Positions 1 to 12,687 of a DNA stretch of 64,000 bases are shown here, piece after piece; position 1 is the first letter of the stretch, and each line of letters begins with the position of its first letter. This stretch comes from Tropicimonas sp. IMCC34043 (lineage in GTDB: Bacteria; Pseudomonadota; Alphaproteobacteria; Rhodobacterales; Rhodobacteraceae). The translations under genes were made by a program, and so were the position numbers. The notes below the pieces were generated by a model. It searched no databases, had not been told where the DNA came from, and saw only the letters and a list, made by a program, of their open reading frames with translations. Location of the stretch: the NCBI RefSeq assembly GCF_003390845.1, contig NZ_QMEK01000001.1, forward strand, positions 744,001-808,000, written 5' to 3'.

Positions 1-738
<738 letters not shown>

Positions 739-792
739 GGCCTTTGCCTTGAGGGCAGGGCGCGCGGCGCCGGCTGCCATGGGCTGAACCGG

Positions 793-827
793 AAAGGGCG
801 GGGACCGACAGGGTTCCCGCCCTTTTT
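793..827 (+). terminator. Rho-independent terminator of recA
   Basis: A perfect 10-bp stem (AAAGGGCGGG at 793-802 with CCCGCCCTTT at 816-825) with a 13-nt loop ends in a run of T. It lies 55 bp after the recA stop on the same strand. Confidence 0.8.
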
Positions 828-837
828 CTGTCCGTCA

Positions 838-867
838 GTCTCGCTGTCTCGCTGTCTCGCTGTCTCG
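838..867 (+). repeat. 8-bp tandem repeat (GTCTCGCT, about 3.75 copies)
   Basis: Three exact copies of GTCTCGCT at 838-861 are followed by a partial copy up to 867. They lie in the 357-bp recA-alaS intergenic region. Apart from the terminator and this repeat I see no gene there. The rest, up to the alaS start at 1096, is very GC-rich and should hold the alaS promoter, which I could not place. Confidence 0.8.
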
Positions 868-1095
868 TGGCGCGGGCGCGGCACGACGACGGCGGCCTCG
901 CGCCCGCGATCCCGCACGCCATTCAGCGCAACCGCACCGCCGCAGGCGGTGCCCGGCCCAACCGGCGAGAGCGCATCTGCGATGCGCTGCTCGCGGGCGG
1001 GAGCGCCGGGGTCGCCTCTGCCTGCGCCGCACACTCCCGGTGGACACCCAAGGGACGCTCGGCTACACCTTCGCGGCCCACCGCCGGAGACCCAA

Positions 1096-3756
<2,661 letters not shown>

Positions 3757-3759
3757 ACC

Positions 3760-4047
3760 ATGCCGGCACTATGGATCGCTCATGTCGCCGTCACCGACGA
3801 GGTGGCCTATGGAAAATACGCCGCCATCGCCACCGAGGCGATCGCCGAACATGGCGGGGTCTTCATTGCCCGTGGTGGACGCTATGTGCAACTCGAAGGC
3901 AGGGACAGACCGCGCAACGTGGTCGCGCGGTTTCCAAGCGTCGAGGCGGCCGAAGCCTGCTATCGCTCGCCGCGCTATCAGGAAGCGCTGAGCCATGCCC
4001 GCGGCGCATCCGAGCGTGATCTCCTGATCGTCGAAACCAGCGAGTGA
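3760..4047 (+). CDS. DUF1330 family protein
   Basis: A 95-aa protein with the DUF1330 pattern: an N-terminal beta strand (ALWIAHVAVTDEVAYGKYA), a central GGVFIARGG turn and the RNVVARFPSVEAAEACYRSPRYQEA helix typical of this dimeric alpha/beta-barrel (ferredoxin-like) family. Biochemical function is unknown for most members. A Shine-Dalgarno-like GGAGG sits about 9 nt before the ATG. It follows alaS by 3 bp, so the two are likely one transcript. It converges on the regulator gene ending at 4078. Confidence 0.85.
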   Translation: MPALWIAHVAVTDEVAYGKYAAIATEAIAEHGGVFIARGGRYVQLEGRDRPRNVVARFPSVEAAEACYRSPRYQEALSHARGASERDLLIVETSE

Positions 4048-4065
4048 GGGCGGCGCACGCCGCCC
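4048..4065. terminator. GC-rich hairpin between convergent genes
   Basis: GGGCGGC and GCCGCCC arms flank a 4-nt loop in the 30-bp gap between the convergent stops at 4047 and 4078. There is no T-run on either side, so it may be only a weak or rho-assisted end. Confidence 0.3.
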
Positions 4066-4077
4066 CTGCATGCGGGG

Positions 4078-5055
4078 TCAGCCGATGATCGGCTGACGCG
4101 AGACGCGTGGGGTCGGACGGGCCATTGGCGCCAGGGCCAGCAGCAGAAAATCCGACGCCAGGCGGCCGGCTGGGGCGATCCAGGGCAGGGGTCCGTCGTC
4201 CGGGCCAAGCGGCGTCGTGCGGCAGATGTACTGCATGCGCGGGCTCTCGGGCATAAAGAACGGCGGGCTGACCCGAATTTCCGGAAGCCTGTTGTCATGC
4301 AGGGCCCGTGCCAGGGCCGCTTGCGCCTGAGGTTCGACGAATCGCAACTGTGCGTTCCAGTTGACCTGAACGACGCGCCCCTCGCGGCAGAGTTTTTCGC
4401 CGCGGGAGTTTGTATAATGAAGCCGGCCGTTCCGGTCGAGTGCCAGGATGGCCGAGATCTCGGGGTCGAGGCTGTCACGCAAGACCCGGTTCTCGAGCGC
4501 CAGCTCGCCGAGGGTGCGCGACACCGTCATTGCGTTCTGCAGGGCCGGGGCAAGGCGCTGCAGCAGCCGGACGAAGGGTGCCTCCAGCCTGCTGCGGTCG
4601 CAGCGACGGATGCTGCCCCCGATCGCGGTCAACCGGCCAGCGCCGCGTTCGAGTACCATGACGCCGCCGCCGAGGATGTCTTCCTGCGGCCGCAACCATT
4701 CGGCATAGAACTCGGTCCTCATCATCTCCTCGTCGGATAACACGTCCCGGTTGATCACGGCCCGTCCGACGGGAAGCCGCGCAATCCTCGACGAACGAAC
4801 GTCCATCGTGCGGTAGTAGGTCTCGAAACTGTCGAGATATTTTGAATCATAGCCATGGGTAATATGGCTAAGGACCGAACGCGTGGTCTGGTCCTGACTG
4901 AACAGGTGAAGCTTGATCCCTCCCGCCGCATCCGAGAGCGCTTGCAGGAACCAGGCCCATTTACGTTGATCAAGTGCCGCAGCGTTGGCCAGACTCGTCA
5001 GAAGGTCGAAGTTGCTGTCGGTATCGCTCGGCATCGTCTGGATTTCACACACCAT
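4078..5055 (-). CDS. LuxR-type regulator lacking its C-terminal HTH domain (probable remnant)
   Basis: A 325-aa protein that resembles a common alphaproteobacterial class of LuxR-type regulators of about 370 aa. It has an N-terminal sensor-like region (YYRTMDVRSSRIARLPVG, EFYAEWLRPQEDILGGG) and a central PAS-like part (ILALDRNGRLHYTNSRGEKL). The family normally ends with a helix-turn-helix of about 60 residues that begins near LTPAEARL. Here the protein stops after FLLLALAPMARPTPRVSRQPIIG and no HTH is present. The next bases belong to the convergent DUF1330 gene, so the HTH is not hidden in another frame. I chose the ATG at 5055 because GGAAAG lies 9-10 nt upstream; a GTG at 5103 is in frame. 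It could be a dead gene or a protein acting without DNA binding. Confidence 0.6.
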   Translation of the reverse strand: MVCEIQTMPSDTDSNFDLLTSLANAAALDQRKWAWFLQALSDAAGGIKLHLFSQDQTTRSVLSHITHGYDSKYLDSFETYYRTMDVRSSRIARLPVGRAVINRDVLSDEEMMRTEFYAEWLRPQEDILGGGVMVLERGAGRLTAIGGSIRRCDRSRLEAPFVRLLQRLAPALQNAMTVSRTLGELALENRVLRDSLDPEISAILALDRNGRLHYTNSRGEKLCREGRVVQVNWNAQLRFVEPQAQAALARALHDNRLPEIRVSPPFFMPESPRMQYICRTTPLGPDDGPLPWIAPAGRLASDFLLLALAPMARPTPRVSRQPIIG

Positions 5056-5195
5056 CTGCTTAAAGCTTTCCGATTGAGTATTTCGCAGATGCCGCGGTGG
5101 CACCTGCTATGGACAGCTTTAGCGTCGAAATGCGAGGAATCCACGAAGGAATTCGGCCCGATATGACGAAATCCCGGAAATTTCACGATAGCGGC

Positions 5196-5221
5196 AAAAC
5201 ACTCTGCCGCAGTGCGGCAGA
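5196..5221 (-). terminator. Probable terminator of typA
   Basis: A perfect 8-bp stem (TCTGCCGC/GCGGCAGA, 3-nt loop) at 5203-5221. Read on the minus strand it is followed by GTGTTTT. It lies 29 bp after the typA stop. Confidence 0.55.
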
Positions 5222-5249
5222 TTGATTACGCTTGCAGCGACAATCGGCT

Positions 5250-7067
5250 TCAGATCGAAGAACGTGCCTGTCTCTTGCGTTCATGCGGATCCAGAAGCCT
5301 CTTTCGCAGGCGAATTGCGTTTGGCGTGACCTCGACCAGCTCGTCATCGTCGATATAGGCGATCGCCTCTTCGAGCGTGAACTGGATATGCGTGGTCAGG
5401 CGCACCGCCTCGTCAGTGCCCGAGGCGCGGACGTTCGTCAGCTTCTTGCCCTTAAGCGGGTTCACCTCGAGGTCGTTCTCGCGGCTGTGCTCGCCGATGA
5501 TCATGCCCTGATAGACCTTCTCCTGCGGGCCGATGAAAAGCCGTCCGCGTTCCTCGAGGTTCCACAACGCATAGGCGACTGCCTCGCCATCTTCGATTGA
5601 AATAAGCACGCCGGCGCGGCGCCCCTGGATCGGCCCCTTGTGCGGTGCCCAGGTATAGAACACCCGGTTCAGCACCCCGGTGCCGCGGGTGTCGGTCAGA
5701 AACTCGCCGTGATAGCCGATCAGCCCGCGCGACGGGACATGGGCGATGATCCGGGTCTTGCCCGCGGTCTGCCGCATGTCCGTCATTTCGCCCTTGCGGG
5801 GGCCGGTGATCTTTTCGATCACGGCACCTGCATATTCGTCGTCGACGTCGATGGTGACCTCTTCGATCGGCTCCAGCGTCTTGCCGTCTTCCTCGCGCAG
5901 CAGAACCCGAGGCCGCGAGATCGAAAGCTCGAAGCCCTCGCGGCGCATGTTCTCGATCAGCACGCCCATCTGCAGCTCGCCGCGGCCGGCAACGTCAAAG
6001 GCTTCGCCGCCCGGCGTGTCGGTGACGCGGATCGCGACGTTGGTCTCGGCCTCGCGCATCAACCGCTCGCGGATGACGCGGCTTTGCACCTTCTTGCCGT
6101 CCCGTCCGGCAAGCGGCGAATTGTTGATCCCGAAGCTGACCGAGATCGTCGGCGGATCGATCGGCTGCGCCGGCAGCGGTACATCGACGGCCAGTGCGCA
6201 GATCGTGTCGGCAACGGTTGCCTTGGACATGCCGGCAAGGGTCACGATATCGCCTGCAGAGGCCTCGTCGATCTCCTGCATCGAAAGCCCGCGAAAGGCC
6301 TGGATCTTCGACACCCGGAACTGTTCGATCTTCTGCCCGACGCGGCTCAGCGCCTGGACGGTGGCGCCGACCCTCAGGTGGCCCGACTCGACCCGACCGG
6401 TCAGGGTGCGGCCGATGAAGGGATCGGCGCCGAGCGTGGTCGCCAGCATGCTGAAATCGTCGTTCTTGTGGGCGATCTGGCGCGGCCGTGGCACGTGGTT
6501 GACGATCAACTGGTAGAGCGCCGTCAGATCCTTGCGCGGCCCGTCGAGTTCGGCGTCAGCCCAACCCGCGCGGCCCGACGCATAGAGGTGCGGGAAATCG
6601 AGCTGGTCCTCGTCGGCATCGAGGCTCGAGAACAGGTCGAACACCTCGTTCAGCGCCCGGTCGGGTTCGGCATCCGGCTTGTCGACCTTGTTGAGCACCA
6701 CGATGGGGCGCAGACCGAGCGCCAGCGCCTTCGAGGTAACGAACTTCGTTTGCGGCATCGGCCCTTCGGCGGCATCGACCAGCAGCACGACGCCGTCGAC
6801 CATCGACAGGATCCGCTCGACCTCGCCGCCGAAATCGGCGTGGCCCGGGGTGTCGACGATATTGATGCGCATGCCCCGCCATTCGACCGAGGTCGCCTTG
6901 GCAAGAATGGTAATCCCGCGCTCGCGTTCGATGTCGTTGCTGTCCATGGCGCGTTCGGCCACGGCCTGATTTTCCCGAAAGGCGCCGGATTGTTTCAGCA
7001 ACTCGTCGACGAGGGTGGTCTTGCCGTGGTCAACGTGGGCAATGATGGCGATGTTGCGCAGATCCAT
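5250..7067 (-). CDS. typA: Ribosome-associated translational GTPase TypA/BipA
   Basis: A 605-aa translation-factor GTPase, full length for TypA/BipA. It acts on ribosomes, in 50S assembly and stress or cold adaptation. The start [18 protein letters not shown] carries G1; [16 protein letters not shown] is the switch region and [15 protein letters not shown] is G3, followed by [13 protein letters not shown] (G4). The C-terminal part has the BipA-specific [17 protein letters not shown] segment. The frame is open to 7139, but the ATG at 7067 begins the conserved sequence. The gene ends in a basic tail ([15 protein letters not shown]). It lies downstream of the Fe-S carrier gene on the same strand, with a 219-bp gap that holds an interspersed repeat. 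Confidence 0.96.
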   Translation of the reverse strand: MDLRNIAIIAHVDHGKTTLVDELLKQSGAFRENQAVAERAMDSNDIERERGITILAKATSVEWRGMRINIVDTPGHADFGGEVERILSMVDGVVLLVDAAEGPMPQTKFVTSKALALGLRPIVVLNKVDKPDAEPDRALNEVFDLFSSLDADEDQLDFPHLYASGRAGWADAELDGPRKDLTALYQLIVNHVPRPRQIAHKNDDFSMLATTLGADPFIGRTLTGRVESGHLRVGATVQALSRVGQKIEQFRVSKIQAFRGLSMQEIDEASAGDIVTLAGMSKATVADTICALAVDVPLPAQPIDPPTISVSFGINNSPLAGRDGKKVQSRVIRERLMREAETNVAIRVTDTPGGEAFDVAGRGELQMGVLIENMRREGFELSISRPRVLLREEDGKTLEPIEEVTIDVDDEYAGAVIEKITGPRKGEMTDMRQTAGKTRIIAHVPSRGLIGYHGEFLTDTRGTGVLNRVFYTWAPHKGPIQGRRAGVLISIEDGEAVAYALWNLEERGRLFIGPQEKVYQGMIIGEHSRENDLEVNPLKGKKLTNVRASGTDEAVRLTTHIQFTLEEAIAYIDDDELVEVTPNAIRLRKRLLDPHERKRQARSSI

Positions 7068-7158
7068 GAGGTGTCCTTCTGGTGTTGGCGCGGCGATAGC
7101 GTGCAACCGCAGAAAAGGCCAGCGGGAAAGCAGACACACGCTTCCCGCGGCCCACCCG

Positions 7159-7189
7159 GCCCTTCTTCTGTTCGAAAATATCCTCGGGG
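7159..7189 (-). repeat. Interspersed intergenic repeat, copy 1
   Basis: On the minus strand this 31-bp element reads CCCCGAGGATATTTT followed by CGAACAGAAGAAGGGC. It matches the element at 19040-19069 in 29 of 31 aligned columns (one missing base, one substitution). Both copies are intergenic. Between this copy and the Fe-S carrier stop is GC-rich spacer with a GGGGGGC/GCCCCCC hairpin near 7210-7229 that lacks a T-run. Confidence 0.75.
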
Positions 7190-7286
7190 GGGCGCCGGCA
7201 CGGCGCGCGGGGGGCGGAAAGCCCCCCGTCCGGCCGACCCGAAACGCCGCCGCGGGGCGCGGGACTCGGACGGCCGGCCGCGAGGT

Positions 7287-7610
7287 TCAGATCGAAAAGC
7301 TGGTGCCGCAGCCGCAGGATGAGGTCGCGTTCGGATTCTCGATCACAAAGCGGGCACCGATCAGTTCGTCGGCGAAATCAATCGTGGCGTCTGCAAGAAA
7401 CGGCAGCGACACGGTATCGACCACGACCTTCTGGCCCTGTCCCTCGATCACCAGATCGTCGTCCGCGGGTTCGTCGAGCGTGATGTCGTATTGAAACCCC
7501 GAGCAGCCGCCGCCCTCGACCGCGATGCGCAGCGCCTTTGGCGCGGCGCCGATCTCGGCCAGACGGGCAAAGGCGCGCTCGGTCACTTTGGGGGGAATGG
7601 TCAGTTCCAT
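7287..7610 (-). CDS. A-type iron-sulfur carrier protein (ErpA/IscA-like)
   Basis: A 107-aa HesB/IscA-fold protein that would deliver Fe-S clusters to apoproteins. The three ligand cysteines are present in the canonical arrangement: GGGCSGFQYD near residue 36 and SCGCGTSF at the C-terminus (Cys99 and Cys101). The ATG at 7610 begins MELTIPPKVTERAF. The long open frame continuing upstream overlaps the divergent dGTPase gene and is spurious. Family members (IscA, ErpA, SufA) cannot be told apart by these motifs alone, and no isc or suf genes are next to it. Its upstream neighbour, 78 bp away, is divergent. Confidence 0.93.
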   Translation of the reverse strand: MELTIPPKVTERAFARLAEIGAAPKALRIAVEGGGCSGFQYDITLDEPADDDLVIEGQGQKVVVDTVSLPFLADATIDFADELIGARFVIENPNATSSCGCGTSFSI

Positions 7611-7688
7611 GGGCAGCCTCTTGCGGTCGGTCGCATTTCCTTGATTTCCGGGATATATGCGCGATAGCCCGTTGCAACAAGGATTCCC

Positions 7689-8834
7689 ATGGACCTGGCC
7701 CCCTATGCCTGCGACCCGGCGCAAAGCCGCGGCCGACTCTTCGCCGAGGAATCGAGCACATTCCGCTCGCCGTTCCAGCGCGATCGCGACCGTATCATCC
7801 ATTCCTCGGCGTTCCGGCGGCTGAAACACAAGACCCAGGTGTTCGTCGAACACGAGGGGGATTATTTCCGCACCCGGCTGACCCATTCGATCGAGGTCGC
7901 CCAGGTGGCGCGGACCATCGCGGGGGCGCTTGGGCTGAACTCCGAGCTGACCGAGGCGGTGGCCCTGGCGCATGATCTCGGCCACACGCCCTTCGGGCAC
8001 ACCGGCGAAGAGGTCCTCGATGCGCTGATGGCGCCGCATGGCGGGTTCGATCACAATGCCCAGGCGATCCGGATCGTCACGACCCTCGAACGCCATTATG
8101 CGGACTTCGACGGTCTGAACCTGACATGGGAGACCCTTGAAGGCATCGCCAAGCACAACGGGCCGGTGTCGGATCCGCTGCCTTATGGACTGGCGGACTA
8201 CAATGCCCGCCACGATCTGGAGCTTTCGACCCACGCCGGGGCAGAGGCGCAGGTGGCGGCCCTGGCCGATGACATTGCCTATAACAATCATGACCTTATG
8301 GACGGGCTGCGCGCCGGGCTGTTCAGCGATGCCGAGGTCGCGGCGCTGCCGATCGTCGGGCCGGCCTATGCCGCGGTCGACCGGCTCTGGCCCGGGCTCG
8401 ACACAAAGCGGCGGCGCCACGAGGCGCTGCGCCGGGTCTTCGGTGTCATGGTCTGCGATGTGATCGACACCTCGCGGGCGCGGCTGGCCGGGGCCGCGCC
8501 AAAGGATGCACAGGCGGTGCGCCTGCTTGGCCACCCGGTCATCGCCTTCTCACCGGCCGTGATGCGAGAGATCGACGAGATCCGTGCCTTTCTTTTCAAA
8601 CACATGTACCGCGCACCGTCGGTGATGCTTGAACGCGAGCAGGTCTCGGTCGTGATCGCGGATCTGTTCCCGCTCTACATGCAGGACCCGGGCCTGTTGC
8701 CCGAGGATTGGCAGGGCGCCATTGAGCGGGCCGAGGGCACGACGGCGCTGGCGCGAATCGTGGCCGACTACATCGCGGGCATGACCGACCGATTCGCGCT
8801 GCAGGAACATGCGCGGCTGGTCGGTTGCGCCTGA
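7689..8834 (+). CDS. dgt: Deoxyguanosinetriphosphate triphosphohydrolase-like protein
   Basis: A 381-aa HD-domain protein of the dGTPase family (short form), which hydrolyses dNTPs to deoxynucleoside and triphosphate and so limits nucleotide pools. Visible motifs are FQRDRDRIIHSSAFRRLKHK, TRLTHSIEVAQVAR (first His of the HD site), ALAHDLGHTPFGHTGEEVL (HD pair), GGFDHNAQ and the later ADDIAYNNHDLMDG metal-site segment. The ATG at 7689 is close behind an AACAAGGA ribosome site. It runs convergent to tyrS with a 75-bp gap in which I see no clear terminator. Substrate preference cannot be read from sequence, so the dgt symbol denotes the family. Confidence 0.93.
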   Translation: MDLAPYACDPAQSRGRLFAEESSTFRSPFQRDRDRIIHSSAFRRLKHKTQVFVEHEGDYFRTRLTHSIEVAQVARTIAGALGLNSELTEAVALAHDLGHTPFGHTGEEVLDALMAPHGGFDHNAQAIRIVTTLERHYADFDGLNLTWETLEGIAKHNGPVSDPLPYGLADYNARHDLELSTHAGAEAQVAALADDIAYNNHDLMDGLRAGLFSDAEVAALPIVGPAYAAVDRLWPGLDTKRRRHEALRRVFGVMVCDVIDTSRARLAGAAPKDAQAVRLLGHPVIAFSPAVMREIDEIRAFLFKHMYRAPSVMLEREQVSVVIADLFPLYMQDPGLLPEDWQGAIERAEGTTALARIVADYIAGMTDRFALQEHARLVGCA

Positions 8835-8909
8835 CACCGTCGGCGCGCTGACCGCCCATTCCGGGCAGCTTCCGAATCCGGGATCGGCGCATTGCCCGGT
8901 TGCGCCGCC

Positions 8910-10163
8910 TCAGCGGATCAGCGTGACCAGCGCGTGGCGCTTCCTGCCGGCCGAAAGCTTGACCGGCGAGGCCAGCGCTGTCGCGTCCAGCATCAGGCCC
9001 GCATCGGTCAGCGGCGCGTCGTCGAGCCTTGCGCCGTGATCGGCGATCAGCCGCTTGGCTTCCTTGCCGGTCTTGGCAAGGCCCGAGCGGACAATGAGCT
9101 GGATGATCGAGATCCCCTCGCCAATCTCGTCGGCAGACAGTTCGAGCGTCGGCAGATCGTCGCCGACGCCCCCCTTTTCGAACACCTCGCGGGCGGTCGC
9201 CTCGGCCGCCTCGGCCGCCTCGGCGCCGTGCAGCAGGGCTGTCACCTGATTGGCCAGCAGGATCTTGGCCTCGTTGATCTCGGAGCCTTCAAGCGCCCCG
9301 AGCCGGTCGCATTCGTCGACGCCAAGCTCGGTATAAAGCTTGAGGAACCGGCCGACATCGGCGTCGGTCGTATTGCGCCAGAACTGCCAGAACTCATAGG
9401 GGCTCAGCATCGCGCTGTTCAGCCAGACGGCGCCGCTCTGGCTCTTGCCCATCTTCTTGCCGTCCGAGGTGGTCAGCAGCGGCGAGGTGAGGCCGAAGAT
9501 CTCCTGATCCAGCACCCGGCGGGTCAGGTCGATCCCGTTGACGATATTGCCCCACTGGTCCGATCCGCCCATCTGCAGCGCACAGCCATAGCGGCGGTTC
9601 AGTTCGAGGAAATCGTAGGCCTGCAGGATCATGTAGTTGAATTCGAGAAAGCTCAGCGACTGTTCGCGGTCGAGCCGCGACTTCACCGATTCGAAGGCGA
9701 GCATGCGGTTGACCGAGAAATGCCGGCCGATGTCGCGCAGGAAATCGAGATAGTTCAGATCGTCGAGCCATTCGGCGTTGTTGATCATCAGCGCGCCGGT
9801 GGGGCTGTCGTCATACGAGACATAGGCCGAGAACACCTGCTTGATGCCGGCGATATTGGCGTCGATCTGCGCGGGCGTCAGCAGCGGGCGTTCGTCGGCG
9901 CGGAACGAGGGATCGCCCACCTTGGTGGTGCCGCCGCCCATCAACGTGATCGGCTTGTGGCCGGTCTTTTGCAGCCAGCGCAGCATCATGATCTGGATCA
10001 GCGAGCCGACATGCAGCGATTTCGCCGTCGCGTCGAAGCCGATATAGGCCGGAACCACGCCCGCGATCATGGCATCGTCGAGGCCCTGCAGATCGGTGCA
10101 GTCGGCCATGAAGCCCCGTTCGATCATCACGTTGATGAAGTCGGATTTCGGGTGGTAGGTCAT
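8910..10163 (-). CDS. tyrS: Tyrosine-tRNA ligase
   Basis: A 417-aa class I synthetase that charges tRNA-Tyr. The HIGH-like motif is LHVG (residues 50-53, within [15 protein letters not shown]). The KMSKS-like loop is KMGKS near residue 237. [13 protein letters not shown] is the tyrosine-binding helix signature of TyrS. The C-terminus carries an S4 RNA-binding domain ([21 protein letters not shown]). I chose the ATG at 10163 (MTYHPKSDF), the usual family start; another ATG five codons upstream at 10178 is possible. The gene is divergent from anmK. Confidence 0.96.
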   Translation of the reverse strand: MTYHPKSDFINVMIERGFMADCTDLQGLDDAMIAGVVPAYIGFDATAKSLHVGSLIQIMMLRWLQKTGHKPITLMGGGTTKVGDPSFRADERPLLTPAQIDANIAGIKQVFSAYVSYDDSPTGALMINNAEWLDDLNYLDFLRDIGRHFSVNRMLAFESVKSRLDREQSLSFLEFNYMILQAYDFLELNRRYGCALQMGGSDQWGNIVNGIDLTRRVLDQEIFGLTSPLLTTSDGKKMGKSQSGAVWLNSAMLSPYEFWQFWRNTTDADVGRFLKLYTELGVDECDRLGALEGSEINEAKILLANQVTALLHGAEAAEAAEATAREVFEKGGVGDDLPTLELSADEIGEGISIIQLIVRSGLAKTGKEAKRLIADHGARLDDAPLTDAGLMLDATALASPVKLSAGRKRHALVTLIR

Positions 10164-10267
10164 GCGTCTTCGGTCCATATCTCGGGCTGCGAAAGTCGTG
10201 ACCGCCGACGCAACCAGGGTGTGTCTTGGGCGGGTTTCTAGCGGCGCGGGCAGGCAAGGGAAAGTGG

Positions 10268-11371
10268 ATGTTGACGGAAGGCACGGTTCGGGTGCTTGGC
10301 ACCATGTCGGGCACCTCGCTCGACGGGGTCGATGTGGCGGTGATCGAGACCGACGGGATCACGATCGCGGGCTTCGGTGAAAGCGCGTATCGGCGCTATG
10401 AACCCGAGGAACGGGAACTGCTGCGTGCGGCCCTGGGCCGGTGGCCCGGCGAAACCCGCGAGGCCGAGGCCGCCGAGGTCGTGGAAGACGTCCATGCCGA
10501 AGTGATGGCGGGCCTTGCCGGCAAGGTCGAGCTGGCCGGGTTTCACGGCCAGACCCTGGCCCACGATCCGGGCGGGCGCGGCACCTATCAGGCGGGCAAC
10601 GGGGCAAAGCTGGCGCGCGAGCTCGGGCTTCCCGTCGTGTGGGATTTCCGGACTGCCGATGTGGCGGCGGGCGGTCAGGGGGCGCCGCTGGCGCCGGCCT
10701 ATCACTTTGCGCTGGCCAAATGGCTGGGGGCCGAGGCGCCGCTGGCGTTTCTGAATCTCGGCGGGGTCGGGAACCTGACCTGGGTCGATCCGCGGCTCGA
10801 CCGGGTCGAGGAGGCGGGCGCGGTGCTGGCCTTTGACACTGGCCCCGCGAATGCTCCGCTCAACGATCTGATGCAGGCGCGGCTTGGCCTTGCCTTCGAC
10901 GAAGGCGGGGCGCTGGCGGCGCAGGGCACGGCCGATGCCACGGTGCTGACGCGGTTTGCCGCCCACCCGTGGTTCGAGGTGGCGCCGCCAAAGTCGCTCG
11001 ACCGTGACGATTTCGCGACCCTGATGGCGCAGGTTGCGCCGCTCGACAATGCCGATGCGGCGGCGACCCTGACCGCAGCGGCGGCCCTGTCGGTCTGCCG
11101 CGGGGCCGAGTTTTTTCCGGCCCCCGTGGCGCGGGTGCTGGTAACCGGCGGCGGGCGGCTGAACCCGGTGCTGATGGCAGGAATTGCCGAGGGCCTTGGC
11201 GTTCCGGTCGATGCGGTCGAGGCGGTGGGCCTCGATGGCGACATGATCGAGGCGCAGGCCTTCGCCTATCTGGCGGTGCGCTCGGCCCGGGGGCTGGCGC
11301 TGACGTTTCCGGCCACCACGGGGGTTGCGGCGCCGCTGACCGGCGGGCGCGTTTCGCTGCCGGACGACTGA
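10268..11371 (+). CDS. anmK: Anhydro-N-acetylmuramic acid kinase
   Basis: A 367-aa kinase of cell-wall recycling. It opens and phosphorylates 1,6-anhydro-MurNAc to MurNAc-6-phosphate in the cytosol. The N-terminal phosphate-binding motif [14 protein letters not shown] is intact. [38 protein letters not shown] and [11 protein letters not shown] are family signatures, as is [12 protein letters not shown] near the C-terminus. The ATG at 10268 follows AAGGGA with good spacing; the upstream extension to 10226 is not conserved. It lies 104 bp from the divergent tyrS. A DegT-family aminotransferase gene follows in the same direction. Confidence 0.95.
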   Translation: MLTEGTVRVLGTMSGTSLDGVDVAVIETDGITIAGFGESAYRRYEPEERELLRAALGRWPGETREAEAAEVVEDVHAEVMAGLAGKVELAGFHGQTLAHDPGGRGTYQAGNGAKLARELGLPVVWDFRTADVAAGGQGAPLAPAYHFALAKWLGAEAPLAFLNLGGVGNLTWVDPRLDRVEEAGAVLAFDTGPANAPLNDLMQARLGLAFDEGGALAAQGTADATVLTRFAAHPWFEVAPPKSLDRDDFATLMAQVAPLDNADAAATLTAAAALSVCRGAEFFPAPVARVLVTGGGRLNPVLMAGIAEGLGVPVDAVEAVGLDGDMIEAQAFAYLAVRSARGLALTFPATTGVAAPLTGGRVSLPDD

Positions 11372-11449
11372 GCCTGCGCTGGCGTGTCGCCGCCATTGGG
11401 GCGGGGCGCGCCATTGACCCGCGCGGCCCGTCGCGGCAGACCTCGGCCC

Positions 11450-12679
11450 ATGACAGACACCGCGCGCGAGACCTTCGAAGGCAGCTTTACCCAGCAGGAG
11501 CCGATCCCCGAGGCGGGGATTGCCGCGGCCCTCGAGGTGCTGCGCCATGGCCGGCTGCACCGCTATAACGTTGCGTCGGGCGAGGCGGGCGAAGTGGCAC
11601 TGCTGGAGCAGGACTTCGCGGAGTTCGTGGGTGCGCGCTATTGCCTTGCGGTGGCCTCGGGGGGCTATGCGCTGGCAACGGCGCTGCGTGCGGTGGGGGT
11701 TGGCCCCGGCGACCCGGTGTTGACCAATGCCTTCACTCTGGCGCCCGTGCCCGGCGCCATCGCTGCGGTCGGTGCATGCGCGATATTCGTCGAGGTGACC
11801 GGGGATCTGACCCTCGATCTGCATGACCTTGCAGCTAAGGCGGGGCAGGCGAAGGTGCTGCTGCTGAGCCACATGCGCGGCCATCTCTGCGACATGGAGC
11901 GGCTGATGGCGATCTGCGATTCGGCTGGCGTGACCGTGATCGAGGATTGCGCCCACACCATGGGAGCTGCGTGGAACGGCGTCGCCTCGGGCCGGCATGG
12001 CGCAATCGGCTGCTATTCGACCCAGACCTACAAGCACATGAACTCGGGCGAGGGCGGGCTGCTGGTGTCGGACGATGCCAAGATGATGGCCCGCGCGGTC
12101 CTGCTGTCGGGCAGCTATATGCTCTATGACCGGCATCTCGCGGCACCGCCCGTCGAGGCCTTCGAGGGGCTGCTGTTTGACACGCCGAACATCTCGGGGC
12201 GGATGGACAACCTGCGCGCGGCGATCCTGCGGCCGCAACTGGCAGCCCTCGGGGCGCAATGCGCGGCCTGGACCGACCGCTATCGCGTGGTCGAGGCGGG
12301 GCTTGCGGGTACGCCCGGTCTGCGGCTGATTGATCGGCCGGCGGCCGAGGATTTCGTCGGCTCCTCGTTCCAGTTCCTGTTGCCCGGCTGGTCCGCCGCG
12401 GCGATCCGCGATCTGGTTGCGCGTGCGGCGGCCCGGGGGGTCGAGCTGAAATGGTTCGGCGCCGACCGCCCGGCGGGCTTTACCTCGCGCTACGAGCACT
12501 GGCGCTATGCCGACCCTGTGGCCTTGCCCGCGACCGACCTTGTTCTGGCCGGGCTGGTCGACATGCGGCTGCCGCTGACCTTCAGCCTTGAGGACTGCGC
12601 GCAGATCGCCCGCATCATCCGGGCCGAGGTGACGCAGGCCGAGGGTGCGGCGCGCGCGGAGGCGACGACGACGCCCTGA
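11450..12679 (+). CDS. DegT/DnrJ/EryC1/StrS family aminotransferase
   Basis: A 409-aa fold-type I PLP enzyme of the sugar-aminotransferase family. The PLP phosphate-binding region is ASGGYALATALRAVG; VIEDCAHTMGAAW holds the Asp that pairs with the pyridine nitrogen; and STQTYKHMNSGEGG contains the Schiff-base lysine. The family usually transaminates keto sugars for surface polysaccharide or antibiotic sugars, but no sugar-biosynthesis genes surround it. The ATG at 11450 is preferred over the upstream open frame. It follows anmK by 78 bp and may share its transcript. Its stop is only 8 bp from the convergent AI-2E gene. The substrate is unknown. Confidence 0.88.
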   Translation: MTDTARETFEGSFTQQEPIPEAGIAAALEVLRHGRLHRYNVASGEAGEVALLEQDFAEFVGARYCLAVASGGYALATALRAVGVGPGDPVLTNAFTLAPVPGAIAAVGACAIFVEVTGDLTLDLHDLAAKAGQAKVLLLSHMRGHLCDMERLMAICDSAGVTVIEDCAHTMGAAWNGVASGRHGAIGCYSTQTYKHMNSGEGGLLVSDDAKMMARAVLLSGSYMLYDRHLAAPPVEAFEGLLFDTPNISGRMDNLRAAILRPQLAALGAQCAAWTDRYRVVEAGLAGTPGLRLIDRPAAEDFVGSSFQFLLPGWSAAAIRDLVARAAARGVELKWFGADRPAGFTSRYEHWRYADPVALPATDLVLAGLVDMRLPLTFSLEDCAQIARIIRAEVTQAEGAARAEATTTP

Positions 12680-12687
12680 GCGGGGGA

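Noticed and set aside
838-867. Tandem repeat considered as a CRISPR-like array
   Set aside because: Units are 8 bp and contiguous with no spacers.
3760-4078. Possible hidden HTH of the truncated LuxR-type gene in another frame
   Set aside because: The sequence beyond the stop at 4078 is the coding strand of the DUF1330 gene; no frame on the minus strand gives an HTH pattern.
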